Below are positions 9,200 to 16,561 of a stretch of DNA of 64,000 nucleotides, one piece after another. Under the pieces are notes generated by a model. That model was not told where the DNA came from, did not search any database, and saw only the letters and a list, made by a program, of their open reading frames with translations. The number at the start of each line of letters is the position of its first letter. Position 1 is the first letter of the stretch. Origin of the DNA: Fusibacter ferrireducens (GTDB taxonomy: Bacteria; Bacillota; Clostridia; Peptostreptococcales; Acidaminobacteraceae); NCBI RefSeq assembly GCF_015352425.1, contig NZ_JADKNH010000005.1, positions 186,001-250,000 on the forward strand. The letters run 5' to 3'. A program made the translations under genes and the position numbers.

Positions 9200-10513
9200 T
9201 TGAGTTACAAATGTATTTATAATGGTGTGATTTTAACTATGAACGCATCAGACGAAATTATAGAAAAGGGTGTAGTTGTGATAGAAGGCGCTCGCATTGT
9301 GGCTGTGGGTCATGATGCTTTAATGAGTGATTATGAATTCGAAGAAATGATAGATGCGCATGGCGGCATCATCATGCCTGGGTTTATAAACGGTCATGGG
9401 CATGTATCCATGTCTATTTTTAGAACGCTTGGAGAGGATATTCCCAATCGGTTGCAGCGGTTTCTCTTTCCGCTTGAAGACCGTTTGATCTGTGAAGAAT
9501 ATGTTCGAAAGGGTGCTATGCTTGGCATTGCTGAGATGATTTTGGGTGGTGTAACCACTTTTGTGGATATGTATTATTTTGAGGACGAAGTGGCCAAAGC
9601 GGCTAAGGAAATGGGTATACGCGCGATTGTAGGAGAAACAATTATAGATCGAATTGCACCGGATGCACAGTTGCCTTACGAAGGAATGATACATGCCAAA
9701 AGACTCATCGAAAAATGGCGTGGAGACGAATGGATTACGCCGGCGCTTGCACCTCATGCGACCTATTCTAATGATGAAGCACATCTAAAAGAAATCTGTG
9801 AAATTTCAAAAGAACTGGATGTGCCCGTACTGATGCATGTTTCTGAAATGACTTATGAAATTTCTAAATTTAGAGAGGCGTATCAAATGTCGCCAGTGCA
9901 ATACTTGGATCATATTGGCGTGTTAAATGATAAACTGATTGCAGCACATGTGGTCTATGCTGATGAGGCTGATCTTGAGCTTTTGGCGAAACATGATGTA
10001 GGCGTGGTTCACTGTGTGGCTGCAAATGCCAAGAGTGGGCGCCCTGTGTCACCAGTGGATGAAATGCTTAAGCACGGTGTGATGACTGGTATTGGCACAG
10101 ACGGTCCCATGAGTGGGAACACCCTTGATGTCATTGGCCTTTTGGATCAAGTCACTAAGGTTCAAAAGATTAATGCTCAGGATAATACGGTTCTTACAGC
10201 ACGGGAAGTGGTGGAGATGGGTACGATCTTAGGGGCAAAAGCAATTCACATGGCGGATCAAATAGGTTCGCTGGAAGTGGGAAAAATGGCAGATGTCATT
10301 ATTATAGATACGAGCAGACCGCACTTACAACCCATCTATGATTATTACTCAGCACTTGTCTATGGCGCATATCCTCAGGATGTGGTCTTTTCCATGATTC
10401 ACGGACAGATAGTGATGAAGGATCGAAAACTCTTAACGGGTGATCTCGCGCAAATCATCAAAGCGGTTCAAAAGATTTCAGGGAAGATTAAAGCTGAAAT
10501 GGTAGAAATGTAA
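9200..10513 (+). CDS. TRZ/ATZ-family amidohydrolase (adenosine/SAH/MTA deaminase-like)
   Basis: A 437-residue amidohydrolase of the TRZ/ATZ subgroup, which hydrolytically deaminates purine-type or related substrates. The metal site is visible: HGH in GFINGHGHVSM (near residue 66), APHATYS, LMHVSEM and IGTDGPMSGNTLD, and the C-terminal beta-sandwich ends in the usual GSLEVGKMADVIIID. The start is TTG at 9200, preceded by AGGAAGG. It directly follows the nucleoside importer, so it probably deaminates the imported compound. S-adenosylhomocysteine/5-methylthioadenosine deaminase is the nearest well-known activity, but neighbouring subfamilies act on adenine, guanine and cytosine derivatives, so the substrate stays open. 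Confidence 0.85.
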   Translation: MSYKCIYNGVILTMNASDEIIEKGVVVIEGARIVAVGHDALMSDYEFEEMIDAHGGIIMPGFINGHGHVSMSIFRTLGEDIPNRLQRFLFPLEDRLICEEYVRKGAMLGIAEMILGGVTTFVDMYYFEDEVAKAAKEMGIRAIVGETIIDRIAPDAQLPYEGMIHAKRLIEKWRGDEWITPALAPHATYSNDEAHLKEICEISKELDVPVLMHVSEMTYEISKFREAYQMSPVQYLDHIGVLNDKLIAAHVVYADEADLELLAKHDVGVVHCVAANAKSGRPVSPVDEMLKHGVMTGIGTDGPMSGNTLDVIGLLDQVTKVQKINAQDNTVLTAREVVEMGTILGAKAIHMADQIGSLEVGKMADVIIIDTSRPHLQPIYDYYSALVYGAYPQDVVFSMIHGQIVMKDRKLLTGDLAQIIKAVQKISGKIKAEMVEM

Positions 10514-10612
10514 TGATAGAGAAGTAATAACAGAGCTGAAATATGATCACAGAAATGAAGTGTGGCGAAAGAGCTGATATGTACAAAAGTGAATAGGCTT
10601 ATTACATGAGTG

Positions 10613-10648
10613 ACGCGCTATCCGATAAACCTTTGGATAGCGCGTTTT
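10613..10648. terminator. Terminator between convergent genes
   Basis: A perfect 11-bp stem, ACGCGCTATCC with GGATAGCGCGT, and an 11-base loop, followed by TTTT. It ends the nucleoside operon and may also serve the converging minus-strand gene. Confidence 0.85.
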
Positions 10649-10668
10649 GAGTGTAGTAGGTTTGAATT

Positions 10669-11193
10669 TTACTCTTCGGATGGGAAATGTGTACTTCCAG
10701 AGTATAAAAACAATCTAACCTCCTTGTACCAATCGATTGAATCGCTTTTTTCAAGTAAAGTAGAGAGTTCATTATCGAGTTTGGTGTAATATCTTCTTAG
10801 AATTTCATCCGTAGCGTCTTTATATCTGTTCTTTTCATACTCAAAATCATAGTAGCGATCATTCATCTCACTACTTTGAAGACTTCTTTTAAAGCCATTA
10901 TATTGTTCATTGAGTTTTGGCATTAATTGATCCAAAGACTCCATGTTTTGAAATATCACGATGGTAAAAGATTGGTTGTCTATCATGGTGAGATAATCTT
11001 TTTCGGATAAATAACCCTCTTTATCAAATTTATCAAGATAGCTTAAGTTGCTATTAACTAAAACTTTAGCAGCTTCAAGATACAATTTTAAACTTTGATT
11101 AAAAGCGATTTTGAATTGATTTATTTCCTGATGTTGATATAGGATGATTATCAAAAAAATAAAGGGTGCTAAGTATTTTAGATATTTTTTCAT
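10669..11193 (-). CDS. Membrane-anchored hypothetical protein, paralogue A
   Basis: A 174-residue protein of unknown function with one N-terminal membrane anchor (about residues 8-22, KYLAPFIFLIIILYQ) and a charged, helix-rich domain predicted to lie outside the cytoplasm. It is clearly paralogous to the next gene upstream: both have LNQSL or FNQSL after the anchor, a NLSYLDKF/NLNYLDQY block, and a RRYYTKL/RSYYTQL block followed by a V-FL-SG motif. I recognise no catalytic motif. A weak GAGGTC ribosome site precedes the ATG. The pair arose by tandem duplication. Confidence 0.65.
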   Translation of the reverse strand: MKKYLKYLAPFIFLIIILYQHQEINQFKIAFNQSLKLYLEAAKVLVNSNLSYLDKFDKEGYLSEKDYLTMIDNQSFTIVIFQNMESLDQLMPKLNEQYNGFKRSLQSSEMNDRYYDFEYEKNRYKDATDEILRRYYTKLDNELSTLLEKSDSIDWYKEVRLFLYSGSTHFPSEE

Positions 11194-11283
11194 TATAAGA
11201 CCTCATTTTTATATTTGGGTTCTTGGTATTCTTACTCACAACAACTAAGTGCTTAGAATCGAAAGACCACTCTTTTGGCGGTA

Positions 11284-11829
11284 CTAATTTATTTCCACTA
11301 GTCTATTTCCAGAATCTAAAAATACTTTAACCTCTTCATCCCACTTGGAAGATGTTTTTTTCTCAATCAATAGTGAAAGCGTATCTTTAAGTTGAGTGTA
11401 ATAGCTTCTCAAATATTCATCTGAATCATCTTCCGAATTGCTATTTTCATATACAAATCTCTGCAAATAATCCTTCATATAAAAGCATTGATCGCTTCTT
11501 TTAGTGGGTCTAGATTCTTTTGAGTCATCCAAAAATAAATCAAAGGCTTCAATCGTTTGAAATGCAACAAAAATCTGTGTATGATTGTATCTGATCTTTT
11601 GATAGTCATCAAGTGATAATAATTCTTCGCGCTTATATTGATCAAGATAATTTAAATTTGCATCTGCTAATTTTATAACATATTCAAAATGCATAATTAG
11701 ACTTTGATTTAATGAAGCTTTATAGGTTTCCAATGCCATCCCCTTCATGTAACCGTATATTGAAAGTCCCAAAATGATGAATATCACTAAGAATTTTAAA
11801 TGTTTATGCATTATTTGATTTTTTTTCAT
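11284..11829 (-). CDS. Membrane-anchored hypothetical protein, paralogue B
   Basis: A 181-residue protein with the same layout as its downstream paralogue: a short positively charged N-terminus, a membrane segment at about residues 10-30 (KFLVIFIILGLSIYGYMKG) and an extracytoplasmic helical domain rich in Asp, Glu and Lys. AGGAG is suitably spaced before the first ATG; a second Met seven residues in is possible. No known domain is recognised. The conserved positions shared with paralogue A lie throughout the soluble part, so the domain is probably folded and functional rather than a spacer. Confidence 0.65.
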   Translation of the reverse strand: MKKNQIMHKHLKFLVIFIILGLSIYGYMKGMALETYKASLNQSLIMHFEYVIKLADANLNYLDQYKREELLSLDDYQKIRYNHTQIFVAFQTIEAFDLFLDDSKESRPTKRSDQCFYMKDYLQRFVYENSNSEDDSDEYLRSYYTQLKDTLSLLIEKKTSSKWDEEVKVFLDSGNRLVEIN

Positions 11830-11907
11830 GATGTCACTCCTTTGTGATGTTTTTCCTTTGTGATGGCTTTAATGTGAATATATGTCATGGGGGGGTTATG
11901 GTTCGTC

Positions 11908-12786
11908 TCAACCTCGTTTGCTTAAATATAAAGTGCTTCCAGAAAAGAGTAATAAACTCAACATAAAGTACTCTGGAAACCAGAAGTATATAGGGATGTC
12001 AATGATTCTAAAAGATAAAAGACCATAAATTAAAAGTGCAATAATGATTGTGGACACAAGTGTAAAAAATGCACCTAAAGAGATGTCCGAAAACTGTTTC
12101 TCATCATACCAATCCGAAGGATTTTCTTTTCTCTTTGTAAAGAGCCAGTAACCAGCAGCCAAACCATAAGGCAGTAGAAAAACGACGCATAGCAGGAAAT
12201 ACAAGCCGCTTAAATACTTCTGAGGAAGACCTGACAAATTGAGTAGTAATAAACTGTTTAATCCCAAGATAGAAGATACGATGCCCATTTGATTAACGGT
12301 TAAGAAAAGTGCTTCATCCTTAATGATGGTTGTCCGTACTGGATTTTTTGAAATGAGTTTGTTTGCTGTAATGCCTTGAAAAAGCAGAAGCACAGCAAAG
12401 GCCGCATGAATAGCGTGTCCTGCAAATACGATGCGCCACTCATCTGAAGTATCATAGCCGGCTATATATTCGTGTCCAATGTCGCTCAACATCATGATAT
12501 CCACAGCCAGAAGAAATAGTGAGAAAAAGCATACAACGAAAGTGGTGGCTCTTAATAGACTGTCATTTCTTAAATGCCAAAAGAGTTTGATAGAATTCAG
12601 TATCGCAAATAGATGTGACAATCCAATTACAATTAGAAAAATAGCAAGGGTTTTGCCCATCCAATCTTGGACATCTGAACCCGTAAATATTGCAGTTTTA
12701 AGGTTTGACAGCAATAGAATATTGCCTGCAATTAGACAGAGCATTATAATGCTCAGTAGGATTGAAAGTCGATTTATAAATTTCAT
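11908..12786 (-). CDS. Polytopic membrane protein of unknown function
   Basis: A 292-residue protein with about eight hydrophobic segments and a short cytoplasmic loop (KRKENPSDWYDEKQFSD). I place the start at the ATG at 12786, which has AGGAGG just upstream; a longer reading would run into the XRE gene. It lies 13 bp after the XRE regulator and is almost certainly co-transcribed with it. XRE-membrane protein pairs in Firmicutes are often small autoregulated stress or envelope modules, but no family is recognised here. Confidence 0.7.
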   Translation of the reverse strand: MKFINRLSILLSIIMLCLIAGNILLLSNLKTAIFTGSDVQDWMGKTLAIFLIVIGLSHLFAILNSIKLFWHLRNDSLLRATTFVVCFFSLFLLAVDIMMLSDIGHEYIAGYDTSDEWRIVFAGHAIHAAFAVLLLFQGITANKLISKNPVRTTIIKDEALFLTVNQMGIVSSILGLNSLLLLNLSGLPQKYLSGLYFLLCVVFLLPYGLAAGYWLFTKRKENPSDWYDEKQFSDISLGAFFTLVSTIIIALLIYGLLSFRIIDIPIYFWFPEYFMLSLLLFSGSTLYLSKRG

Positions 12787-12799
12787 ATCGCGATACCTC

Positions 12800-13012
12800 C
12801 TAATCTTCATCTTCAATAATATAAAAAATTTCTTCAACGCTTTTTCCGAAAAACTTAGCGAGTTTAATAGCAAGGAGTGTTGATGGCATGAATTTGCCAG
12901 TCTCTATGGAGTGTATGGTTAGCCTTGTGACGTTTACTTCATTGGCGAGTTCCTGCTGAGTTAATTCACCTTGCTCAAAGCGATATTTTCGGACGTTATT
13001 GCCAAGTTTCAT
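12800..13012 (-). CDS. XRE-family HTH regulator (Cro/C1-like, short)
   Basis: A 70-residue DNA-binding protein consisting almost entirely of an XRE helix-turn-helix: NNVRKYRFEQGELTQQELAN, then TRLTIHSIETGKFMPS, then AIKLAKFFGKSVEEIF. This is the compact YgzD/YozG-like type. The start at 13012 is chosen because GGAGGTGG lies eight bases upstream; the ATG at 13030 has no ribosome site. It probably autoregulates the operon with the following membrane protein through the direct repeats located in its promoter. Confidence 0.88.
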   Translation of the reverse strand: MKLGNNVRKYRFEQGELTQQELANEVNVTRLTIHSIETGKFMPSTLLAIKLAKFFGKSVEEIFYIIEDED

Positions 13013-13107
13013 AGTTTTAACCACCTCCAATATAGGATTTAAGATATTTATGCAAATTATGTATAGCGCTTTAGGATGCGCAAAGGTGAATCACTTTGTT
13101 TAGTGAA

Positions 13108-13154
13108 GTATATTAAACTATACTTAGTGTATATAAAACTATATATTTTGTCAA
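13108..13154 (-). promoter_or_regulatory. Promoter of the XRE operon with direct-repeat operator
   Basis: On the minus strand a consensus TTGACA (13149-13154) is separated by 17 bp from TACACT (13126-13131). Two near-identical 15-mers, GTATATTAAACTATA (13108-13122) and GTATATAAAACTATA (13129-13143), lie 21 bp apart, two helical turns, one in the spacer and one over and below the -10. This is a good candidate autoregulatory operator for the XRE protein. The rest of 13013-13363 holds no gene. Confidence 0.6.
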
Positions 13155-13286
13155 TCCCATTTTTTATAGATGCCACTTCGTTGCAATTCGACCATATGAG
13201 AAATAACAATTATCATAGATGGCCTATTTGGAACAAAAACTGTCTTAATTGGAGTCTAAATGAATACACGATAAAACAAAAATTAA

Positions 13287-13336
13287 CAATGCCCTCAAAA
13301 CACGCGGTGGTGAGCCGATTGTGTTTGAGGGCATTG
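13287..13336 (-). terminator. Terminator of the 2-oxoacid oxidoreductase operon
   Basis: CAATGCCCTCAAAACAC pairs with GTGTTTGAGGGCATTG, a 16-bp stem with one extra A. On the minus strand it is followed by a T-rich tail (GTTAATTTTTGTTTT). It lies just beyond the beta-subunit stop. Confidence 0.8.
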
Positions 13337-13363
13337 TGCTTCATAGATTAAAGGAGATGTAAT

Positions 13364-14299
13364 TTATAATTCGCCGCATTTTTTAAGGAGTTGATCCCAT
13401 TTGCGATCTACTTCTTCTTGGATATCTTTGATCATATATTCATTACCAGGTTTGAAAATGTGTTTGAAACGACCTTGAGGTCTTAAGAAATCTTCAATAG
13501 GTAATTTGTTTTTTGGTTTGTAAGAAAGTTTCCACTCGCCATTGATAACTTCAAAAAGTGGCCAGTAGCAAGTTTCTACTGCTAATCGACAAATTTCCAT
13601 GAGTTCTGATTCGTCATATCTCCAGCCACGTGGACATGGAGCGAGTACGTTTAAAAATGCTGCACCTTCTGTATAGATGGCTTTTTCAGATTTTTCATGA
13701 AGATCCTTGAAGTTCTTTAAGAAAGTTGTCTGTCCCACATATGGGATATTGTGCGCTGCCATAATATCTGCTAAATCTTTTCTATTTTGTGATTTACCAG
13801 GAATCTCAGTACCAGCTGGACTTGTTGTTGTATCTGCGAACTTAGGTGTTGCAGAAGAACGTTGAATCCCTGTATTCATATAGGCACCATTATCATAGCA
13901 GACATAAACCATGTCATGGCCTCTTTCCATAGCACCAGAAAGAGATTGGAAACCAATATCATAAGTACCGCCATCTCCACCAAATGCGATGAATTTATAA
14001 GTGTCGTCTAATTTGCCTCTTTTTTTCTTTGCATTATAAGCCGCTTCAACACCGCTTATAGTTGCGCCGGCATTTTCGAAAGCACTGTGAATATATGAAT
14101 CCTTCCAAGCTGTGTAAGGATACATAAAAGTTGAAACTTCAAGGCAACCTGTAGCATTGCCAATAACAGCTTGGTCTCCCTCTTTAAGTGCTCTTAAAAC
14201 ACCTCTGACTGCCACTGGCGCACCACAGCCAGCACACATTCTGTGTCCACCTGTCAAACGCTCGGGTTTACACATTTCATTTTTAAAATTATAAGCCAT
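13364..14299 (-). CDS. porB: 2-oxoacid:ferredoxin oxidoreductase, beta (thiamine diphosphate) subunit
   Basis: A 311-residue subunit that binds thiamine diphosphate and carries out decarboxylation. It has the Cys-rich start GGHRMCAGCGAPVAVRG, the GGDGGTYDIGFQS Mg/ThDP motif (near residue 107), and CYDNGAYMNTGIQRS, all typical of the beta subunit of the four-subunit enzymes. A further Cys ligand for an iron-sulphur cluster lies in LAPCPRGW. It is the last gene of a gamma-delta-alpha-beta operon. These enzymes oxidise pyruvate, 2-oxobutyrate or branched-chain 2-oxoacids to acyl-CoA with reduction of ferredoxin; sequence alone does not decide between them, and the nearby methionine gamma-lyase points to 2-oxobutyrate. 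Confidence 0.9.
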   Translation of the reverse strand: MAYNFKNEMCKPERLTGGHRMCAGCGAPVAVRGVLRALKEGDQAVIGNATGCLEVSTFMYPYTAWKDSYIHSAFENAGATISGVEAAYNAKKKRGKLDDTYKFIAFGGDGGTYDIGFQSLSGAMERGHDMVYVCYDNGAYMNTGIQRSSATPKFADTTTSPAGTEIPGKSQNRKDLADIMAAHNIPYVGQTTFLKNFKDLHEKSEKAIYTEGAAFLNVLAPCPRGWRYDESELMEICRLAVETCYWPLFEVINGEWKLSYKPKNKLPIEDFLRPQGRFKHIFKPGNEYMIKDIQEEVDRKWDQLLKKCGEL

Positions 14300-14311
14300 A
14301 AGCTTGACCTC

Positions 14312-15493
14312 CTATTCTCTGACACCAAGGTATCTGTATGTGTCGCCTGCTTTACCTGATTCTACAATTACATCTAAATCTGAATAAACACTTTCGATAT
14401 CAGTTGTTTTTACATCACGACCACCTAGACCATAGATGTAATTTACTGTCATTGGTTTTTCATTTAAATCATAAAGAGCAGAGCGTACTTCTGCGAAGAG
14501 TGGACCGCCTGCAGCTGAAAAACCTTCGCATTTATCCATAACAGCAATTGCTTTAACATGTTTTAGTGCTTCAGCAATTTCTTCTTTTGGGAAAGGTCTA
14601 AACAGTCTAATTTTAAGCAGACCAACTTTTTTACCTTCTGCTCGGAGTGTGTCGATGGCATCTTTAGCTGTACCTGCAGATGAATTGATAATAACAAGAG
14701 CTGTATCGGCATCTTCCAATTTATACGTTTCGAATAGACCGTACTTTCTGCCTGTCATTTTTTCAAATTCAGCAGCAACTTCAAGTGCAACAGCTTTAAC
14801 GTTGACCATAGCTTCAGCTTGTTGTTTTTTGTGCTCAATATAAAAATTAGCTGTGTCGTAAGGACCAATGGCAATTGAACTATCTGATTTTAATAAAAAC
14901 TCTTCTGGTTCATATTCACCTACGAATGCCTTTACTTTTTCGTCTTCAATCAGTTCTATATTTTCAACAGCGTGGCTTGTGATGAAACCATCTTGGCAAA
15001 CCATCGCAGGTAACATAACATCTTTGTGTTCTGCAATTCTAACTGCTTGGATAAAGTTATCATATGCTTCTTGATTATTTTCACTATAGATTTGAATCCA
15101 ACCCGCATCTCTTGATCCCATGGAGTCACTGTGGTCATTGTTGATATTGATTGGACCTGTAAGTGCTCTGTTAACACATGCTAGTGTAATTGGAAGTCTA
15201 GACGATGAAGCCACATAAAGCATCTCGTGCATTAAAGCAAGACCACATGATGATGTTGCTGTAAAAGTACGCGCACCAGCACCTTCTGATCCAATACATG
15301 CTGACATTGCACTGTGCTCAGATTCCACAGGAATGAACACAGTATCCACTTCGCCATTCGCAACGTACTGTGAGAAGTATTGTGGAATTTCTGTTGAAGG
15401 TGTGATTGGAAATGCAGGCATTACATCGGGATTGATTTGCTTCATAGCAATTGCAACTGCTTCATTTCCAGATAATCTATCTCTTATAGTCAT
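14312..15493 (-). CDS. porA: 2-oxoacid:ferredoxin oxidoreductase, alpha subunit
   Basis: A 393-residue subunit containing the domain that interacts with thiamine diphosphate and CoA. Recognisable parts are SGNEAVAIAMKQ, AFPITPSTEIPQY, PVESEHSAMSACIGSEGAGA, the TSSCGLALMHEMLY segment and the C-terminal transketolase-like domain with FRPFPKEEI. Length is normal for the pyruvate/2-oxoisovalerate family. It lies between the delta and beta subunits with gaps of about 10 bp. The C-terminus YRYLGVRE resembles archaeal and clostridial alpha subunits. Confidence 0.9.
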   Translation of the reverse strand: MTIRDRLSGNEAVAIAMKQINPDVMPAFPITPSTEIPQYFSQYVANGEVDTVFIPVESEHSAMSACIGSEGAGARTFTATSSCGLALMHEMLYVASSSRLPITLACVNRALTGPININNDHSDSMGSRDAGWIQIYSENNQEAYDNFIQAVRIAEHKDVMLPAMVCQDGFITSHAVENIELIEDEKVKAFVGEYEPEEFLLKSDSSIAIGPYDTANFYIEHKKQQAEAMVNVKAVALEVAAEFEKMTGRKYGLFETYKLEDADTALVIINSSAGTAKDAIDTLRAEGKKVGLLKIRLFRPFPKEEIAEALKHVKAIAVMDKCEGFSAAGGPLFAEVRSALYDLNEKPMTVNYIYGLGGRDVKTTDIESVYSDLDVIVESGKAGDTYRYLGVRE

Positions 15494-15503
15494 GATTTTC
15501 CTC

Positions 15504-15812
15504 CTATTTTTCTTCTTTTGCGAAATCTATGGCACCAAAAGGACAAACTTTGAAACAGATACCACAGCCTTTGCAGTGATCAAAGTCAAAATCAAGGCGT
15601 TTGCCATCTTGTACTGGGATGGAACTATCAGGACAAACGGGTGCGCAGAGTAGACATTGCTTACAGTTTTCAGGTTTATAAGTAGGGACCATTGTTCTCC
15701 AGTCGCCAGTTTTAAAATGATGAGCAGACCCGCCTTCGTAAACCGTACCACCAGGCGTGATTTCTTTCCATGAAATTTCAGGTGTAATTAATTGACCTGC
15801 TTTATTTTTCAT
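15504..15812 (-). CDS. porD: 2-oxoacid:ferredoxin oxidoreductase, delta (2x[4Fe-4S] ferredoxin) subunit
   Basis: A 102-residue polyferredoxin subunit that passes electrons from the catalytic centre to ferredoxin. Two complete cluster motifs are present, CKQCLLCAPVCPDSS and CKGCGICFKVCPFGA. It overlaps the upstream gamma-subunit gene by 4 bp, so translation is coupled. Confidence 0.92.
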   Translation of the reverse strand: MKNKAGQLITPEISWKEITPGGTVYEGGSAHHFKTGDWRTMVPTYKPENCKQCLLCAPVCPDSSIPVQDGKRLDFDFDHCKGCGICFKVCPFGAIDFAKEEK

Positions 15813-16387
15813 ATGCCTTTTACCTCCTGCATTGCCATTTTTAATGCTGCAACGTTACCTTCAATAACTTGGGGTTTTGTTGCAAATTTGTGTGCAAACG
15901 ACGCTTTCATATCTTCTATAAATTGTACTTCATCCATAACGCCACTCACTTTAACAACAGCACCTAACATTGGTGTGTTGGGGAAATTTTTGCCAAGTGT
16001 TTTTTCAGAAACAGTGGCAGCATCAATCGTACAGACAGATCCTTTATATCCCTTGAGGTATTTGCGTACTTCATCTGGTGATTTTGGCGTGTTAATGATG
16101 ATGGCACCAGATTCTTTTAATCCTGCAGTGACGTCAATAGAAGCGAGAAGTGTCTCGTCTACAACAACTACAAAATCGGGTTCGTAGATATTTGAGTGAA
16201 CTCTAATTTTGGTATCACTAATACGATTATATGCTGTAATAGGTGCGCCCATTCTCTCTGGACCGTACTCCGGAAATCCTTGAACATACTGGCCTGTATT
16301 GAATGCAGCATCTGCTAAAAGTAATGATGCTGTTTTGGCACCTTGCCCACCACGACCGTGCCATCTTATCTCAGTTAGTTTTGACAT
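15809..16387 (-). CDS. porG: 2-oxoacid:ferredoxin oxidoreductase, gamma subunit
   Basis: A 192-residue gamma subunit with the hallmark start LTEIRWHGRGGQGAKTAS and the FPEYGPERMGAPI motif. It is the first gene of the gamma-delta-alpha-beta operon, and AGGAGG precedes the ATG. About 50 bp upstream lies a near-consensus sigma-54 promoter on the same strand, and a sigma-54-type activator is divergently encoded, so the operon is probably induced by that activator. Confidence 0.92.
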   Translation of the reverse strand: MSKLTEIRWHGRGGQGAKTASLLLADAAFNTGQYVQGFPEYGPERMGAPITAYNRISDTKIRVHSNIYEPDFVVVVDETLLASIDVTAGLKESGAIIINTPKSPDEVRKYLKGYKGSVCTIDAATVSEKTLGKNFPNTPMLGAVVKVSGVMDEVQFIEDMKASFAHKFATKPQVIEGNVAALKMAMQEVKGI

Positions 16388-16439
16388 GTTTCAGCCTCCT
16401 TCATTTGGAAAGGTTTTTGTGTGTTATAGCATACAATAG

Positions 16440-16455
16440 AGCAATTACTGTGCCA
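16440..16455 (-). promoter_or_regulatory. Sigma-54 (RpoN) promoter of the oxidoreductase operon
   Basis: On the minus strand the sequence is TGGCACAGTAATTGCT. The GG of the -24 element and the GC of the -12 element are separated by exactly ten bases, as RpoN promoters require. The predicted start is near 16430, about 40 bp before the gamma-subunit ATG. Confidence 0.85.
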
Positions 16456-16458
16456 AAT

Positions 16459-16531
16459 TTGAAAAACGGCTATTTTCAACAAAATTCTTTTTTATAGAAC
16501 CAGAAAGTGTTATAATAACTGTTAGACTAAC
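16459..16531. promoter_or_regulatory. Candidate activator binding region (UAS) for the sigma-54 promoter
   Basis: Two dyads lie between the sigma-54 promoter and the activator gene: TTGAAAA-N7-TTTTCAA (16459-16479) and the 11-bp palindrome GTTAGACTAAC (16521-16531), which is flanked by direct repeats GTTATAAT (16509-16516 and 16532-16539). The second dyad is about 95 bp upstream of the predicted start, a usual enhancer distance. Confidence 0.45.
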
Positions 16532-16561
16532 GTTATAATTTGTTAAAAAGGAGTGTGGAAG

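Noticed and set aside
13076-13351. Plus-strand frame of 91 codons in the XRE/oxidoreductase gap
   Set aside because: It runs through the XRE promoter and the terminator stem, has no ribosome site and an unlikely amino-acid composition.
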